Source: Candidatus Heimdallarchaeota archaeon
GTDB lineage: Archaea > Asgardarchaeota > Heimdallarchaeia > Hodarchaeales > LC-3
Length of the DNA: 6,618 bases
Direction: 5' to 3'
Assembly (NCBI GenBank): GCA_027364495.1
Contig: DAHXPE010000102.1
Coordinates: forward strand, 1 to 6,618
A program made the translations under genes and the position numbers. A model generated the notes under the pieces. The model was not told where the DNA came from. It worked only from the letters and a program-made list of their open reading frames with translations, and did no database searches. Each line of letters starts with the position of its first letter. The first letter of the stretch is position 1. Positions 1 to 5,976 of this stretch are shown piece by piece.

Positions 1-1297
1 CGTGAATAATTGACGGACTTTCCAATAATTGGACTGCTAATTTAAGTCTTAATTCCATTTGGCTTGATATATATGAATTATCTTCAGATTCACTCAAACT
101 CATCAAGTTTAGTATTGAAAGAACTATTCCTAAAGCTAATTGATAGTTAAAAGTATCTCTTTTCGGATAAAAAAGGTTGAGCTTTTTTAATTTATAGGCT
201 AAAATTTCATCATAGCCAGCTAAAAAGGATCTTAATTCACGGGTTATTTGGAATAATTTTCCTTTCATCTGATATTCCTGAATTGCTCGGTTAACAAAAA
301 AATTGGCTATATCCTCGAACCTATCACTAATCGGTTCTGTTTGGAGAAATTCAGGATCAATTAAATGCGCCATGAGAAGTGGACTTTTGTATAGGTTGAT
401 TTCAAATAATAAATTTCCAGCATGAAAATCTCCGAAACTGATTGCACCAGATTCAGTGGCATATTCTTCAAGTGGAAAGGATTGAAATTTTCCCTTTATG
501 AAATTCCTTGCATCTGTATTCAAGGGTAATGATTCTATTGTCGCATATTCTAACTCCCTATAATGTTGGGTGTTAGCCTTATTTGGCACATGTCCATGTA
601 ATGCAGCTAAACATTTACCTGCTAATCTATATTTCTCAGAAATAGGTACAGAAGAATGTCTGAAACTCTCGCCAGTTATACCTTCCATTACTAGAATTTG
701 GGATTTTTGAAAAATAATTTTTGCAGTTGAAACACCTAACGAATAATATGGTTTTAATCGATCACTCAAAAAATTAATCTTTTCAACTATGGGTGGTAAT
801 TCTTTAGCACTTTTATAGACTTTTACAGCTAATCCAGCCTGTGCTTTGCCAAATTCACAATTAAAACTTACGGATACTAATTGTATTCCCGTGGTTCCTA
901 TTTTTCGATCTGATCTAATTGATTCAAAGATTAAACTTGATGGAGTTTTCTCAAATATAGATTTTGCAACATCCTTAAAATAATCTGAAAAACCGCTAAC
1001 AATACTTAGTAAAAGGCTGTTTATTTCTGCATTTGCTTCGTCAACTGTCAAAGGTTTTTCTCTTTCTAATACGACCGAGGTTTGTTTGATTTCCTGTACA
1101 GGCGGTTCTTGATAGGTGACTTCCTCTGTTACTGGTTTTGGCTCAGATATTTCCTGTGTGGAATGCTGATGATCTATATTATTCTCCCGATTACTTTCAG
1201 CTTGGGAAATATCTTTGATAGATGAATCCTGTGCCGGATTAGTAGATGATTGGCTTTGAATTTCCTCTTCTTTTGATTTTTTTTTGCGAAAAGGCAT
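1..1297 (-). CDS. Aminoglycoside phosphotransferase/choline kinase-like protein, C-terminus beyond window
   Basis: I translated this by hand: 432 codons run open from the ATG at 1297-1295 to the left edge, so the end is missing. Residues 1 to about 85 are a charged, Ser/Gln/Glu-rich tail with a basic start (MPFRKKKSKEEE), probably disordered. The rest reads as a protein-kinase-like (APH) fold. There is an ATP-site lysine in LAVKVYK (K159), a hinge-like ILVMEGITGESF (201-212), a helix LAGKCLAALHGH as in APH proteins, a catalytic loop FGDFHAGNLL with D290 and N295, and a metal-binding LIDPEF with D314. The usual histidine of the HGD motif is phenylalanine (F288). The family phosphorylates small molecules such as aminoglycosides, choline, sugars or homoserine; some members act on proteins. 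The substrate cannot be named. An in-line TATAAA about 26 bases upstream supports this ATG. The gene is divergent from the DUF2283-like gene. Confidence 0.8.
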   Translation of the reverse strand, partial: MPFRKKKSKEEEIQSQSSTNPAQDSSIKDISQAESNRENNIDHQHSTQEISEPKPVTEEVTYQEPPVQEIKQTSVVLEREKPLTVDEANAEINSLLLSIVSGFSDYFKDVAKSIFEKTPSSLIFESIRSDRKIGTTGIQLVSVSFNCEFGKAQAGLAVKVYKSAKELPPIVEKINFLSDRLKPYYSLGVSTAKIIFQKSQILVMEGITGESFRHSSVPISEKYRLAGKCLAALHGHVPNKANTQHYRELEYATIESLPLNTDARNFIKGKFQSFPLEEYATESGAISFGDFHAGNLLFEINLYKSPLLMAHLIDPEFLQTEPISDRFEDIANFFVNRAIQEYQMKGKLFQITRELRSFLAGYDEILAYKLKKLNLFYPKRDTFNYQLALGIVLSILNLMSLSESEDNSYISSQMELRLKLAVQLLESPSIIH

Positions 1298-1320
1298 AAA
1301 ATGAATTTACTTCCATCTAA

Positions 1321-1326
1321 TTTATA
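1321..1326 (-). promoter_or_regulatory. TATA box of the phosphotransferase gene (leaderless type)
   Basis: On the minus strand the sequence reads TATAAA, with its centre 26-27 bases before the A of the ATG at 1297. That is the archaeal TATA-to-start-site distance, so transcription would begin at or next to the start codon. GGAAG at about 1310-1314 is too far from the ATG (12 bases) to be a good ribosome binding site, which fits a leaderless message. In a bacterium the same bases could be a -10 element. Confidence 0.5.
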
Positions 1327-1411
1327 CGATAACTTTGTCATAAAAAATATAAGATATGAATAATTTACATCTTTTAAAATATTTCACAATTAAGAAAGTA
1401 ATCTTGTTGTC

Positions 1412-1477
1412 ATTGACTGCTAAAATTCAATAGCATCCTAAATAATTAGCAGTGAATTCTCCTTAAAAGCAGTGAAT
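1412..1477. repeat. Three copies of TAGCAGTGAAT: one inverted, two direct
   Basis: TAGCAGTGAAT lies at 1447-1457 and AAGCAGTGAAT at 1467-1477, spaced exactly 20 bp, about two helical turns. The match continues as AGCAGTGAAT plus NNTCC in both copies. The inverse complement, ATTGACTGCTA, lies at 1412-1422 with one mismatch to ATTCACTGCTA. Copies on one face of the helix between divergent genes are what an operator for a DNA-binding regulator looks like; that role is inference. The inverted copy also forms TGCTA/TAGCA arms (1418-1422 and 1431-1435). Confidence 0.6.
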
Positions 1478-1529
1478 CGTCCCGCAACAAAATTTTTCAT
1501 AATCAAAGATTGAAATAAACCAAATAATA

Positions 1530-1534
1530 AAGGA
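1530..1534 (+). promoter_or_regulatory. Shine-Dalgarno deciding the GTG start at 1544
   Basis: AAGGA ends nine bases before the GTG at 1544. There is no ATG in frame after the upstream stop TGA (1511-1513), so this site is what supports GTG as the start. Confidence 0.6.
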
Positions 1535-1543
1535 ATAAAGCAA

Positions 1544-1810
1544 GTGCTATCTCGTAAAGAAATTTCTCATATTGCTGAAAAGATAACAAGAAGATTTGAA
1601 ATTGAATTACCTCTCCAATTTGATGAGTTCAATGTCAATGACGATAAATTATACATTTCTTTTAATAAAGAAGGTGAAAGAGCTAGAACTTTTGAACTTG
1701 CAAAAGGAATTGTATTAGAATTTGACAATGAAAGTAGAATTATTGGTTTAAACATTGATTCAGTAGCTGAATTTCTGCCTAAACCGTCTTCAGACTTTAC
1801 TGAAGTTTAA
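1544..1810 (+). CDS. Small DUF2283-like protein
   Basis: The product is 88 residues from a GTG start backed by AAGGA. Residues 33 to about 78 follow the DUF2283 pattern: a strand beginning DDKLYISF, a second with ARTFELAKGIVLEFD, then SRIIGLNIDSVAEFL. In this family the pattern is typically 'ALYI.L..g....t.e...gvilDyde.g.ivGIEIL'. The 32-residue N-terminal part (ISHIAEKITRRFEIELPLQF) looks helical, then amphipathic, and extends beyond the minimal domain. Family members are small proteins of unknown function found widely in bacteria and archaea. No signal peptide or membrane segment is seen. The last 14 bases overlap, tail to tail, the end of the deoxyhypusine-synthase-like gene. It is the only plus-strand gene in the window. 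The coding call is good, the family call moderate, and no function is known. Confidence 0.7.
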   Translation: MLSRKEISHIAEKITRRFEIELPLQFDEFNVNDDKLYISFNKEGERARTFELAKGIVLEFDNESRIIGLNIDSVAEFLPKPSSDFTEV

Positions 1811-2993
1811 TATTTTTAGCTAAATCATGTTCAGCAACAGGTGGATTATGATTTTTAGAATCTTCTGTCATTTTTTCTACATAAGCCTTTAAATGATCAT
1901 ATCTTCTTTTGGATTTTTTAATTTTTCCTTTTTCCAAAACATAAGCTGCCCAAAGAGGAAATACTATTGTGGAATCAGCATAGACCACTACTGTTCTAAT
2001 CAAGTGCTCGGGATCAATTTTACCCCATGACAAGGCCTCTGAAGGTGTAGCTCCGCTCAATCCACCTGTATCAGGCCTACTATCTGTAAATTGAATAAAA
2101 TAATCATGTCCTCTTGATGGAAGTCCAAGAATTTCCTGTAAGTAGGGTTCAGTTTGCAAATAGAAATTTTTAGGTGATCCACCACCAACAATAATAACTG
2201 CAGTTTCTCCGCCTTTTGAAACAGAATCCCAGACAACAGCTGAAGATTCATTAACATCTAAACTAGGATCAATGACGCATTTTGTCTCGTTCTTTAACTG
2301 CATAGCAGCTAAATTCATACCAAAAGTACTATCGCCAGGTGATGAAGTCCAAATGGGAACACCCATTCGATAACAAGCTGCCAGAACACTGGTTTTTTGT
2401 GTTCCTAATTTTTCCTCGACTTCATTTACTGCCTTACCCATTAAATAGTGAAATTCAGCCGTACTCATTGTCTTATTAAATGCTGGGGATTTTAATAATG
2501 TCCTTACAAAAGCATCAGAATCAAATAAAACATCTGCTGAGAATAAAATATCATATATTCTTATGATACCTTCTCTCCTGAGTTCTAAATCATCTTGTGT
2601 TGGTTGTGCTGCATACAATGAATAATTTAGAGCATAATGCAAATCATGATATAAATTAGCCCCGGTGCTAACAATGAAATCAATATATCCAGCTTCAATC
2701 AATGGTATAATTGTACTTATACCTATACTTGCTGGTGTCATCGCACCTGCTAACGTAATTCCTACCGTAACATTTTCTTGGCTGAATGCTTTTTCTCCTA
2801 ATTTACAAGCTTCCTTTAATCTTGCTGAATTATAAGCAAAATAAGTAGAATCGATAAATTCTGCAATACTAATTTTTTTGCCTATTTCCAAAGGTACTGG
2901 TTTTATTTTATTTTTCAAAAATTTTGTGTGACTTTGTTTCATTTGCATCACTAAATCAGAGTAATTATCTTTAATCAATTTGGATTTTAACAA
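1797..2993 (-). CDS. Deoxyhypusine synthase-like (homospermidine-synthase-like) enzyme
   Basis: The longest supported reading is 398 residues from a TTG start, close to the family's usual 350-400. The DHS fold uses NAD to move an aminobutyl group from spermidine, through an imine on an active-site lysine, to eIF5A lysine or a small amine. Visible motifs are STGANLYHDLH (109-119), SSPGDSTFGMN (217-227), DPSLDVNES (242-250), GGGSPKN (270-276) and SGATPSEALSWGKI (313-326), with K325 matching the catalytic lysine in WGKI. The DPSLDVNE, GGGSPKN and PDTGGLSGA signatures are those I recall from bacterial/cyanobacterial DHS-like proteins, not archaeal or eukaryotic DHS. The human His288 and Asp316 positions have no matching residue. 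It lies 138 bases behind speA on the same strand, so a polyamine substrate is likely. The start is unsure: family similarity begins near residue 25, so ATG codons at 2946-2948 or 2940-2942 are alternatives. Confidence 0.85.
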   Translation of the reverse strand: MLKSKLIKDNYSDLVMQMKQSHTKFLKNKIKPVPLEIGKKISIAEFIDSTYFAYNSARLKEACKLGEKAFSQENVTVGITLAGAMTPASIGISTIIPLIEAGYIDFIVSTGANLYHDLHYALNYSLYAAQPTQDDLELRREGIIRIYDILFSADVLFDSDAFVRTLLKSPAFNKTMSTAEFHYLMGKAVNEVEEKLGTQKTSVLAACYRMGVPIWTSSPGDSTFGMNLAAMQLKNETKCVIDPSLDVNESSAVVWDSVSKGGETAVIIVGGGSPKNFYLQTEPYLQEILGLPSRGHDYFIQFTDSRPDTGGLSGATPSEALSWGKIDPEHLIRTVVVYADSTIVFPLWAAYVLEKGKIKKSKRRYDHLKAYVEKMTEDSKNHNPPVAEHDLAKNIKLQ

Positions 2994-3018
2994 GTAAACA
3001 AAAAAATCTTTAATATTT

Positions 3019-3026
3019 CACTCCTT
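3019..3026 (-). promoter_or_regulatory. Strong Shine-Dalgarno AAGGAGTG before the DHS-like gene
   Basis: AAGGAGTG on the minus strand is the strongest ribosome-binding sequence in the window. It sits 25 bases before the TTG at 2993, too far for normal use, but six bases separate GGAG from an in-frame ATT (3012-3014), itself just inside the TGA at 3018-3020. Initiation at this rare ATT would add seven residues. Use by the TTG or ATG codons further down is less well explained. Confidence 0.45.
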
Positions 3027-3047
3027 GTAAAAAACTGCCTTGTAAGG

Positions 3048-3056
3048 ATTTAAAAT
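3048..3056 (-). promoter_or_regulatory. Possible TATA box of the DHS-like gene
   Basis: The minus strand reads ATTTTAAAT. Its centre is about 26 bases before the AAGGAGTG element, so a transcript starting there would carry a very short leader with the Shine-Dalgarno at its 5' end. This would let the gene be transcribed apart from speA. Such AT-rich matches are common by chance here. Confidence 0.3.
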
Positions 3057-3096
3057 TTACTAGTAAGACCTGTTGTTTATTATGAAAAGATTAACG

Positions 3097-3102
3097 AAAA
3101 AA
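3097..3102 (-). terminator. Oligo-T tract after speA
   Basis: The minus strand reads TTTTTT within CTTTAATTTTTTCG, starting 30 bases after the speA stop. Archaeal RNA polymerase can terminate on such tracts without a hairpin, so some speA transcripts may end here. The evidence is weak in so AT-rich a sequence. Confidence 0.3.
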
Positions 3103-3122
3103 TTAAAGGTCAAGAATATTAA

Positions 3123-3152
3123 GATCAAATTTCAATTTAAATTAATTTGATC
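3123..3152 (-). repeat. 9-bp inverted repeat spanning the speA stop codon
   Basis: GATCAAATT (3123-3131) pairs perfectly with AATTTGATC (3144-3152) around a 12-base loop. The speA TGA (3132-3134) lies in the loop, next to the stem. One stem arm is the coding DNA for the last residues of SpeA. No T-run follows at once, so it is more likely a 3' mRNA-stabilising hairpin or processing site than a classical terminator. Confidence 0.5.
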
Positions 3153-5174
3153 AGATTCAGAATAACCTTTGTCTGATTGATTAGACTTTGATGATTCCAA
3201 GAATTCAATAGACCTGATTGATGAAGGTGACTTATTATTCATATAGGGGTTACTAAAGAGAAGATATTCTAATGAATCAAGGGTGTTCAGATTATGTTTC
3301 ATATCACTTATAAGATTTGAATTCGATTCTGCATATGACAAAATTTTGAAATGAACTGTTCCTTCAGAATCAATTACCAGTTCAACTTCTGGTAAAGCTC
3401 CAAGAAGATTTTGATCAAATTGGACTGTATCTTGATAAGCACCTGTTAAAGCTAGTACAACATAGGATCCAACTTTTGTGTTTTTCTCAGGCAATGGAAT
3501 CCCATTAAGGGTTAAAATTTGTGATGGATAACCTAATAATTGACCATTTTTAGTAAAATAATCACTAATTTTTCCATATGATTTGGTTTTTGGAATTTTA
3601 GATATAAACTTGGCTATCTCACCATCAGAATCACATGTAATATCTACCAGGCGAACTAATGTTTTCGGGGTTGAGTGAAGACCAACGGAGGGTATAATTG
3701 GAAAGTATTGTTGTGCTAAAACAATATCACACGCACCTCTAAAGACTGAAAAATTTCCAACAAGATCTTCTGAATAGGTAGTTAACATTTTACTAATCTC
3801 TGGAAATTCTTTTGTTAAATCCAAATCAGTTAAATTATTATTTTTTTCTAAGATAGTGCGTAATTTAGACAATAAAGCTTTTGAAACTGTAGTTACCATT
3901 AATTCTATATCTTTTTGATATTTAAAGTTAGTCCAAAATTCTTTTTCGTCTTGTATTTCTATAATTGATTCATTAAATTGTATTATAAAATTTTCAATTT
4001 GTTTTAATGATTTAAGTTTCGTTAATTTTGTTATTGTAACTTTTTCTAAATTCTCAATTTCAAAAGAAGAATACACATTGAACTGATTAACTTCTGGTAA
4101 AATAGGTCTATTCTCAAGAATCTCAACCAATAACATTGAACTGGTTGCTGATATAGCTCTACCACTTTCAGTAATGATATCTGGAGGAATTATTTCAGGT
4201 TTCTGTTTCAATGAATCAATTATTGTTGATACAATTGTATCAGCATAGTCCTCAAATGAGTAAGCTGTTCCTGATAAAGTTGCTTGGGCATTTCCTTCAT
4301 AATCAATTCCTAGACCACCACCTAAATTGACATAACGTAATCCAGTGGCTCCTAGTTCAAATAAGTTCTGATAATATCCCATTAATTCAGTTACTGCGCG
4401 TTTAAAATATTCAATTTTATTTATTTGAGATCCTAAATGACCGTGTAATAATCGCACATTACCTAAAAATTTTCTAATATGCAATTCAGTAATAATATCT
4501 TGTAATTCAGATGCTGAAAGACCGAATTTTGAATAAAGGCCTGATGAATGTCCCCAATGCCCTTCAACACGTTGTTGCATCTTTATGCGTAAACCAATTT
4601 GTGGTTTGATTTGTCTTCGCTCAGAAATGCGTATTAAATCTTTTAATTCTCTTAGTGATTCAATTGAGATAATGATATTATATCCCTTTTCTGTTAAGGT
4701 CAATGCTGCATCTATGTAATCATCATCCTTGGTTCCATTACAAATGATTAAGGACGATAGATCATGTTTCCTTAAACTAAGTACTATTAGCAATTCAGGC
4801 TTTGTACCACACTCAAAGCCATGGCCATAATTTGCACCATACGTCGAAATTGCTTGTAATACAGCAGCATTGTGATTTACTTTAACGGGGAAAACACCTC
4901 GATAGAGCGATGGATAATTATATTTACTAAATGCATGTGAGAATGCATTGTAAAGCTTTGATAATTGTTTATCAATTAATTGAGGCATACGCAAGACAAC
5001 TGACGATAAACCCATCGACGTAAGATAATTGGTAATAGCTTGAAAAGAGACGTTTTTTGAATTAATGTTCACTTCCAAATAATCATGATCTGTACTAAGA
5101 CTCAGAAAATCTAAATCACCGTCACCTATTCCATAGATGCCTTTGATTTTAGTTAAAGTGTCATTCAGTTTCAT
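3132..5174 (-). CDS. speA: Biosynthetic arginine decarboxylase
   Basis: The enzyme converts arginine to agmatine and CO2 with pyridoxal phosphate, the entry step of agmatine-based polyamine synthesis. It is predicted cytosolic. At 680 residues it is close to the roughly 630-660 of the family. The alanine-racemase-fold barrel shows the PLP lysine in VFPVKVNH (K98), then HGFECGTKPEL (118-128), HGHLGSQ (244-250), the phosphate-binding GGGLGIDYEG (285-294) and ESGRAISA (336-343). After an SpeA-type helical insertion (about 375-465) comes the second domain with DITCDSDGEI (511-520), whose cysteine is the active-site one, and LTGAYQD (576-582). The last 40 residues are Ser/Asn-rich and look disordered. 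The ATG at 5172-5174 fits: it starts a conserved-looking N-terminus and lies about 30 bases after a TATA-like box. The DHS-like gene follows on the same strand. No agmatinase is in the window. Confidence 0.95.
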   Translation of the reverse strand: MKLNDTLTKIKGIYGIGDGDLDFLSLSTDHDYLEVNINSKNVSFQAITNYLTSMGLSSVVLRMPQLIDKQLSKLYNAFSHAFSKYNYPSLYRGVFPVKVNHNAAVLQAISTYGANYGHGFECGTKPELLIVLSLRKHDLSSLIICNGTKDDDYIDAALTLTEKGYNIIISIESLRELKDLIRISERRQIKPQIGLRIKMQQRVEGHWGHSSGLYSKFGLSASELQDIITELHIRKFLGNVRLLHGHLGSQINKIEYFKRAVTELMGYYQNLFELGATGLRYVNLGGGLGIDYEGNAQATLSGTAYSFEDYADTIVSTIIDSLKQKPEIIPPDIITESGRAISATSSMLLVEILENRPILPEVNQFNVYSSFEIENLEKVTITKLTKLKSLKQIENFIIQFNESIIEIQDEKEFWTNFKYQKDIELMVTTVSKALLSKLRTILEKNNNLTDLDLTKEFPEISKMLTTYSEDLVGNFSVFRGACDIVLAQQYFPIIPSVGLHSTPKTLVRLVDITCDSDGEIAKFISKIPKTKSYGKISDYFTKNGQLLGYPSQILTLNGIPLPEKNTKVGSYVVLALTGAYQDTVQFDQNLLGALPEVELVIDSEGTVHFKILSYAESNSNLISDMKHNLNTLDSLEYLLFSNPYMNNKSPSSIRSIEFLESSKSNQSDKGYSESDQINLN

Positions 5175-5180
5175 CTTCGT

Positions 5181-5198
5181 TTCTTAAACCTTAAAGAA
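5181..5198. promoter_or_regulatory. Imperfect dyad between TATA-like box and speA start
   Basis: On the minus strand the 18 bases TTCTTTAAGGTTTAAGAA form an inverted repeat with seven of nine positions paired. It begins seven bases from the ATG and covers the expected transcription start, where a repressor would block polymerase. An operator role is inference. AAGG within it is 14 bases from the ATG, too far for a good ribosome binding site. Confidence 0.35.
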
Positions 5199-5199
5199 G

Positions 5200-5208
5200 T
5201 TTTATTTA
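5200..5208 (-). promoter_or_regulatory. TATA-like box of speA
   Basis: The minus strand reads TAAATAAAA, centred about 30 bases before the ATG at 5174, so transcription would start within a few bases of the codon. A second AT-rich match, AATAAATAAG, lies about 20 bases further upstream. If this is right, the 850 bases beyond it are not a 5' leader of speA. Confidence 0.4.
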
Positions 5209-5442
5209 GGGCCTTTTACTTATTTATTGTATTATTTCAATCCGATTTAATTTTAAAGTAATTATTTTATTCTTATTACGTATATGTCTTTTTAATTTAT
5301 AAGCATATCCTTATTATTAATAATCTATAAAATGATTTCTTTTACTACTAAAAAATAAATAGCGCACTTTGATTATCTTAAGAAAGACATAATGAAAAGA
5401 TATTAAAAAGGGTTTTTTCAAGCCATTATTTTATTAAATAAC

Positions 5443-5463
5443 TATTAATTAAGTTAATTAATA
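5443..5463. repeat. 21-bp palindrome TATTAATTAA-G-TTAATTAATA
   Basis: Two perfect 10-bp arms flank a single central G. It contains two TTAATTAA-type cores and lies six bases from a second palindrome. In sequence this AT-rich some palindromes arise by chance, but a perfect 10-bp arm is less expected. Confidence 0.5.
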
Positions 5464-5469
5464 ACTAAA

Positions 5470-5483
5470 GCTCATTAATGAGC
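5470..5483. repeat. 14-bp perfect palindrome GCTCATTAATGAGC
   Basis: This perfect two-fold symmetric site has GC pairs at its ends, so it stands out from the AT-rich background and looks like a dimeric regulator site or short stem. It is nearly 300 bases upstream of the speA start. Confidence 0.5.
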
Positions 5484-5663
5484 ATCTTTAATAAAGAAAA
5501 GAAAATAAATGATACTAACTAAGTTCCTTAATAATTATAAATATTTTTTATTTAGAGATACTAAAAATCTAAGGATTTTATTTATTGCTACAAATTAATT
5601 ATTGTTTTTAATAGCTTTTCAAAATTATCTCATGGTTATTCTTACTGCTTAAAACTCATAGTT

Positions 5664-5679
5664 ATTTTTAATTAAAAAT
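5664..5679. repeat. 16-bp palindrome ATTTTTAATTAAAAAT
   Basis: This perfect palindrome is made only of A and T. Chance is a serious alternative given the composition. Confidence 0.35.
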
Positions 5680-5823
5680 TATAGATAATTGATGGTTTTA
5701 ATTTTCAATATGTCCTTACAAATCGTTTTTGATTATTATCGTTTTTTTTTTACTACCTAAATTTTTTGAGAAAAAGATTCCAACGTTTAATATTAATATA
5801 GAGTTAAAATCGTCCATTTTAAA

Positions 5824-5855
5824 AAGTTCATGAACTTAATTTAGCAATTCGAATT
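5824..5855. repeat. Palindrome pair AAGTTCATGAACTT and AATTCGAATT
   Basis: A perfect 14-bp palindrome at 5824-5837 is followed eight bases later by a perfect 10-bp palindrome at 5846-5855. Their sequences are unrelated. A TTCATG half-motif recurs in AGTTCATGTACA at about 5920. Confidence 0.45.
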
Positions 5856-5942
5856 ATTAAATTATATGATAGGTTTGGTCTTTAGAAAAAATGAAACCGA
5901 GAATAATAATACTAATATAGTTCATGTACAGTCACGATTTTT

Positions 5943-5961
5943 TAAAGTTAGGCTAACCCGT
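5943..5961. promoter_or_regulatory. DtxR/IdeR-box-like dyad
   Basis: TAAAGTTAGGCTAACCCGT has a perfect GTTAG-G-CTAAC core. It matches 15 of 19 positions of the actinobacterial DtxR/IdeR consensus as I remember it (TWAGGTTAGSCTAACCTWA). Metal-responsive DtxR-family repressors exist in both bacteria and archaea. The site is about 100 bases behind the kinase gene and nearly 800 before speA, so no clear target gene is seen. Confidence 0.35.
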
Positions 5962-5976
5962 TGTAAATTATATTAT

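Larger units (their letters stand above)
1298..1543. other. Divergent intergenic/promoter region
   Basis: This 246-base gap separates two outward-facing genes and must hold both promoters. It contains the minus-strand TATA box at 1321-1326, the three-copy motif array at 1412-1477, an AT-rich CTAAATAATTAG stretch at 1438-1449 that could be the plus-strand TATA/-10, and the Shine-Dalgarno of the DUF2283-like gene. I see no credible small gene in it. Confidence 0.7.
2994..3131. other. speA to DHS-like spacer
   Basis: This spacer between two same-strand genes contains, in the order of transcription, part of the hairpin over the speA stop, an oligo-T tract (3097-3102), a TATA-like box (3048-3056), and CCTTGTAA repeated directly at 3038-3045 and 3023-3030 (15 bp apart). 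The Shine-Dalgarno AAGGAGTG follows. The content suggests partial termination and a second promoter rather than a simple tight operon. Confidence 0.5.

Noticed and set aside
1414..1446. Bacterial sigma-70 promoter with TTGACT as -35
   Set aside because: TTGACT is a good -35, but the only reasonable -10 (AATAAT, 1441-1446) is about 22 bp away, and the TTGACT falls inside the inverted copy of the repeat motif.
1567..1755. 62-codon open frame on the minus strand inside the DUF2283-like gene
   Set aside because: It is antisense to a gene with a Shine-Dalgarno and a recognisable domain pattern, and its translation has a low-complexity Ser/Leu/Asn composition typical of a shadow frame.
2057..2257. 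66-codon open frame on the minus strand inside the DHS-like gene
   Set aside because: It is an out-of-frame reading of the conserved GGGSPKN-SGATPSEALSWGKI coding region, with no start signal of its own.
5405..5419. AAAAAGGGTTTTTT hairpin as an intrinsic terminator
   Set aside because: The stem is only A-T pairs with a three-base loop, lies far from any gene end, and is expected by chance at this composition.
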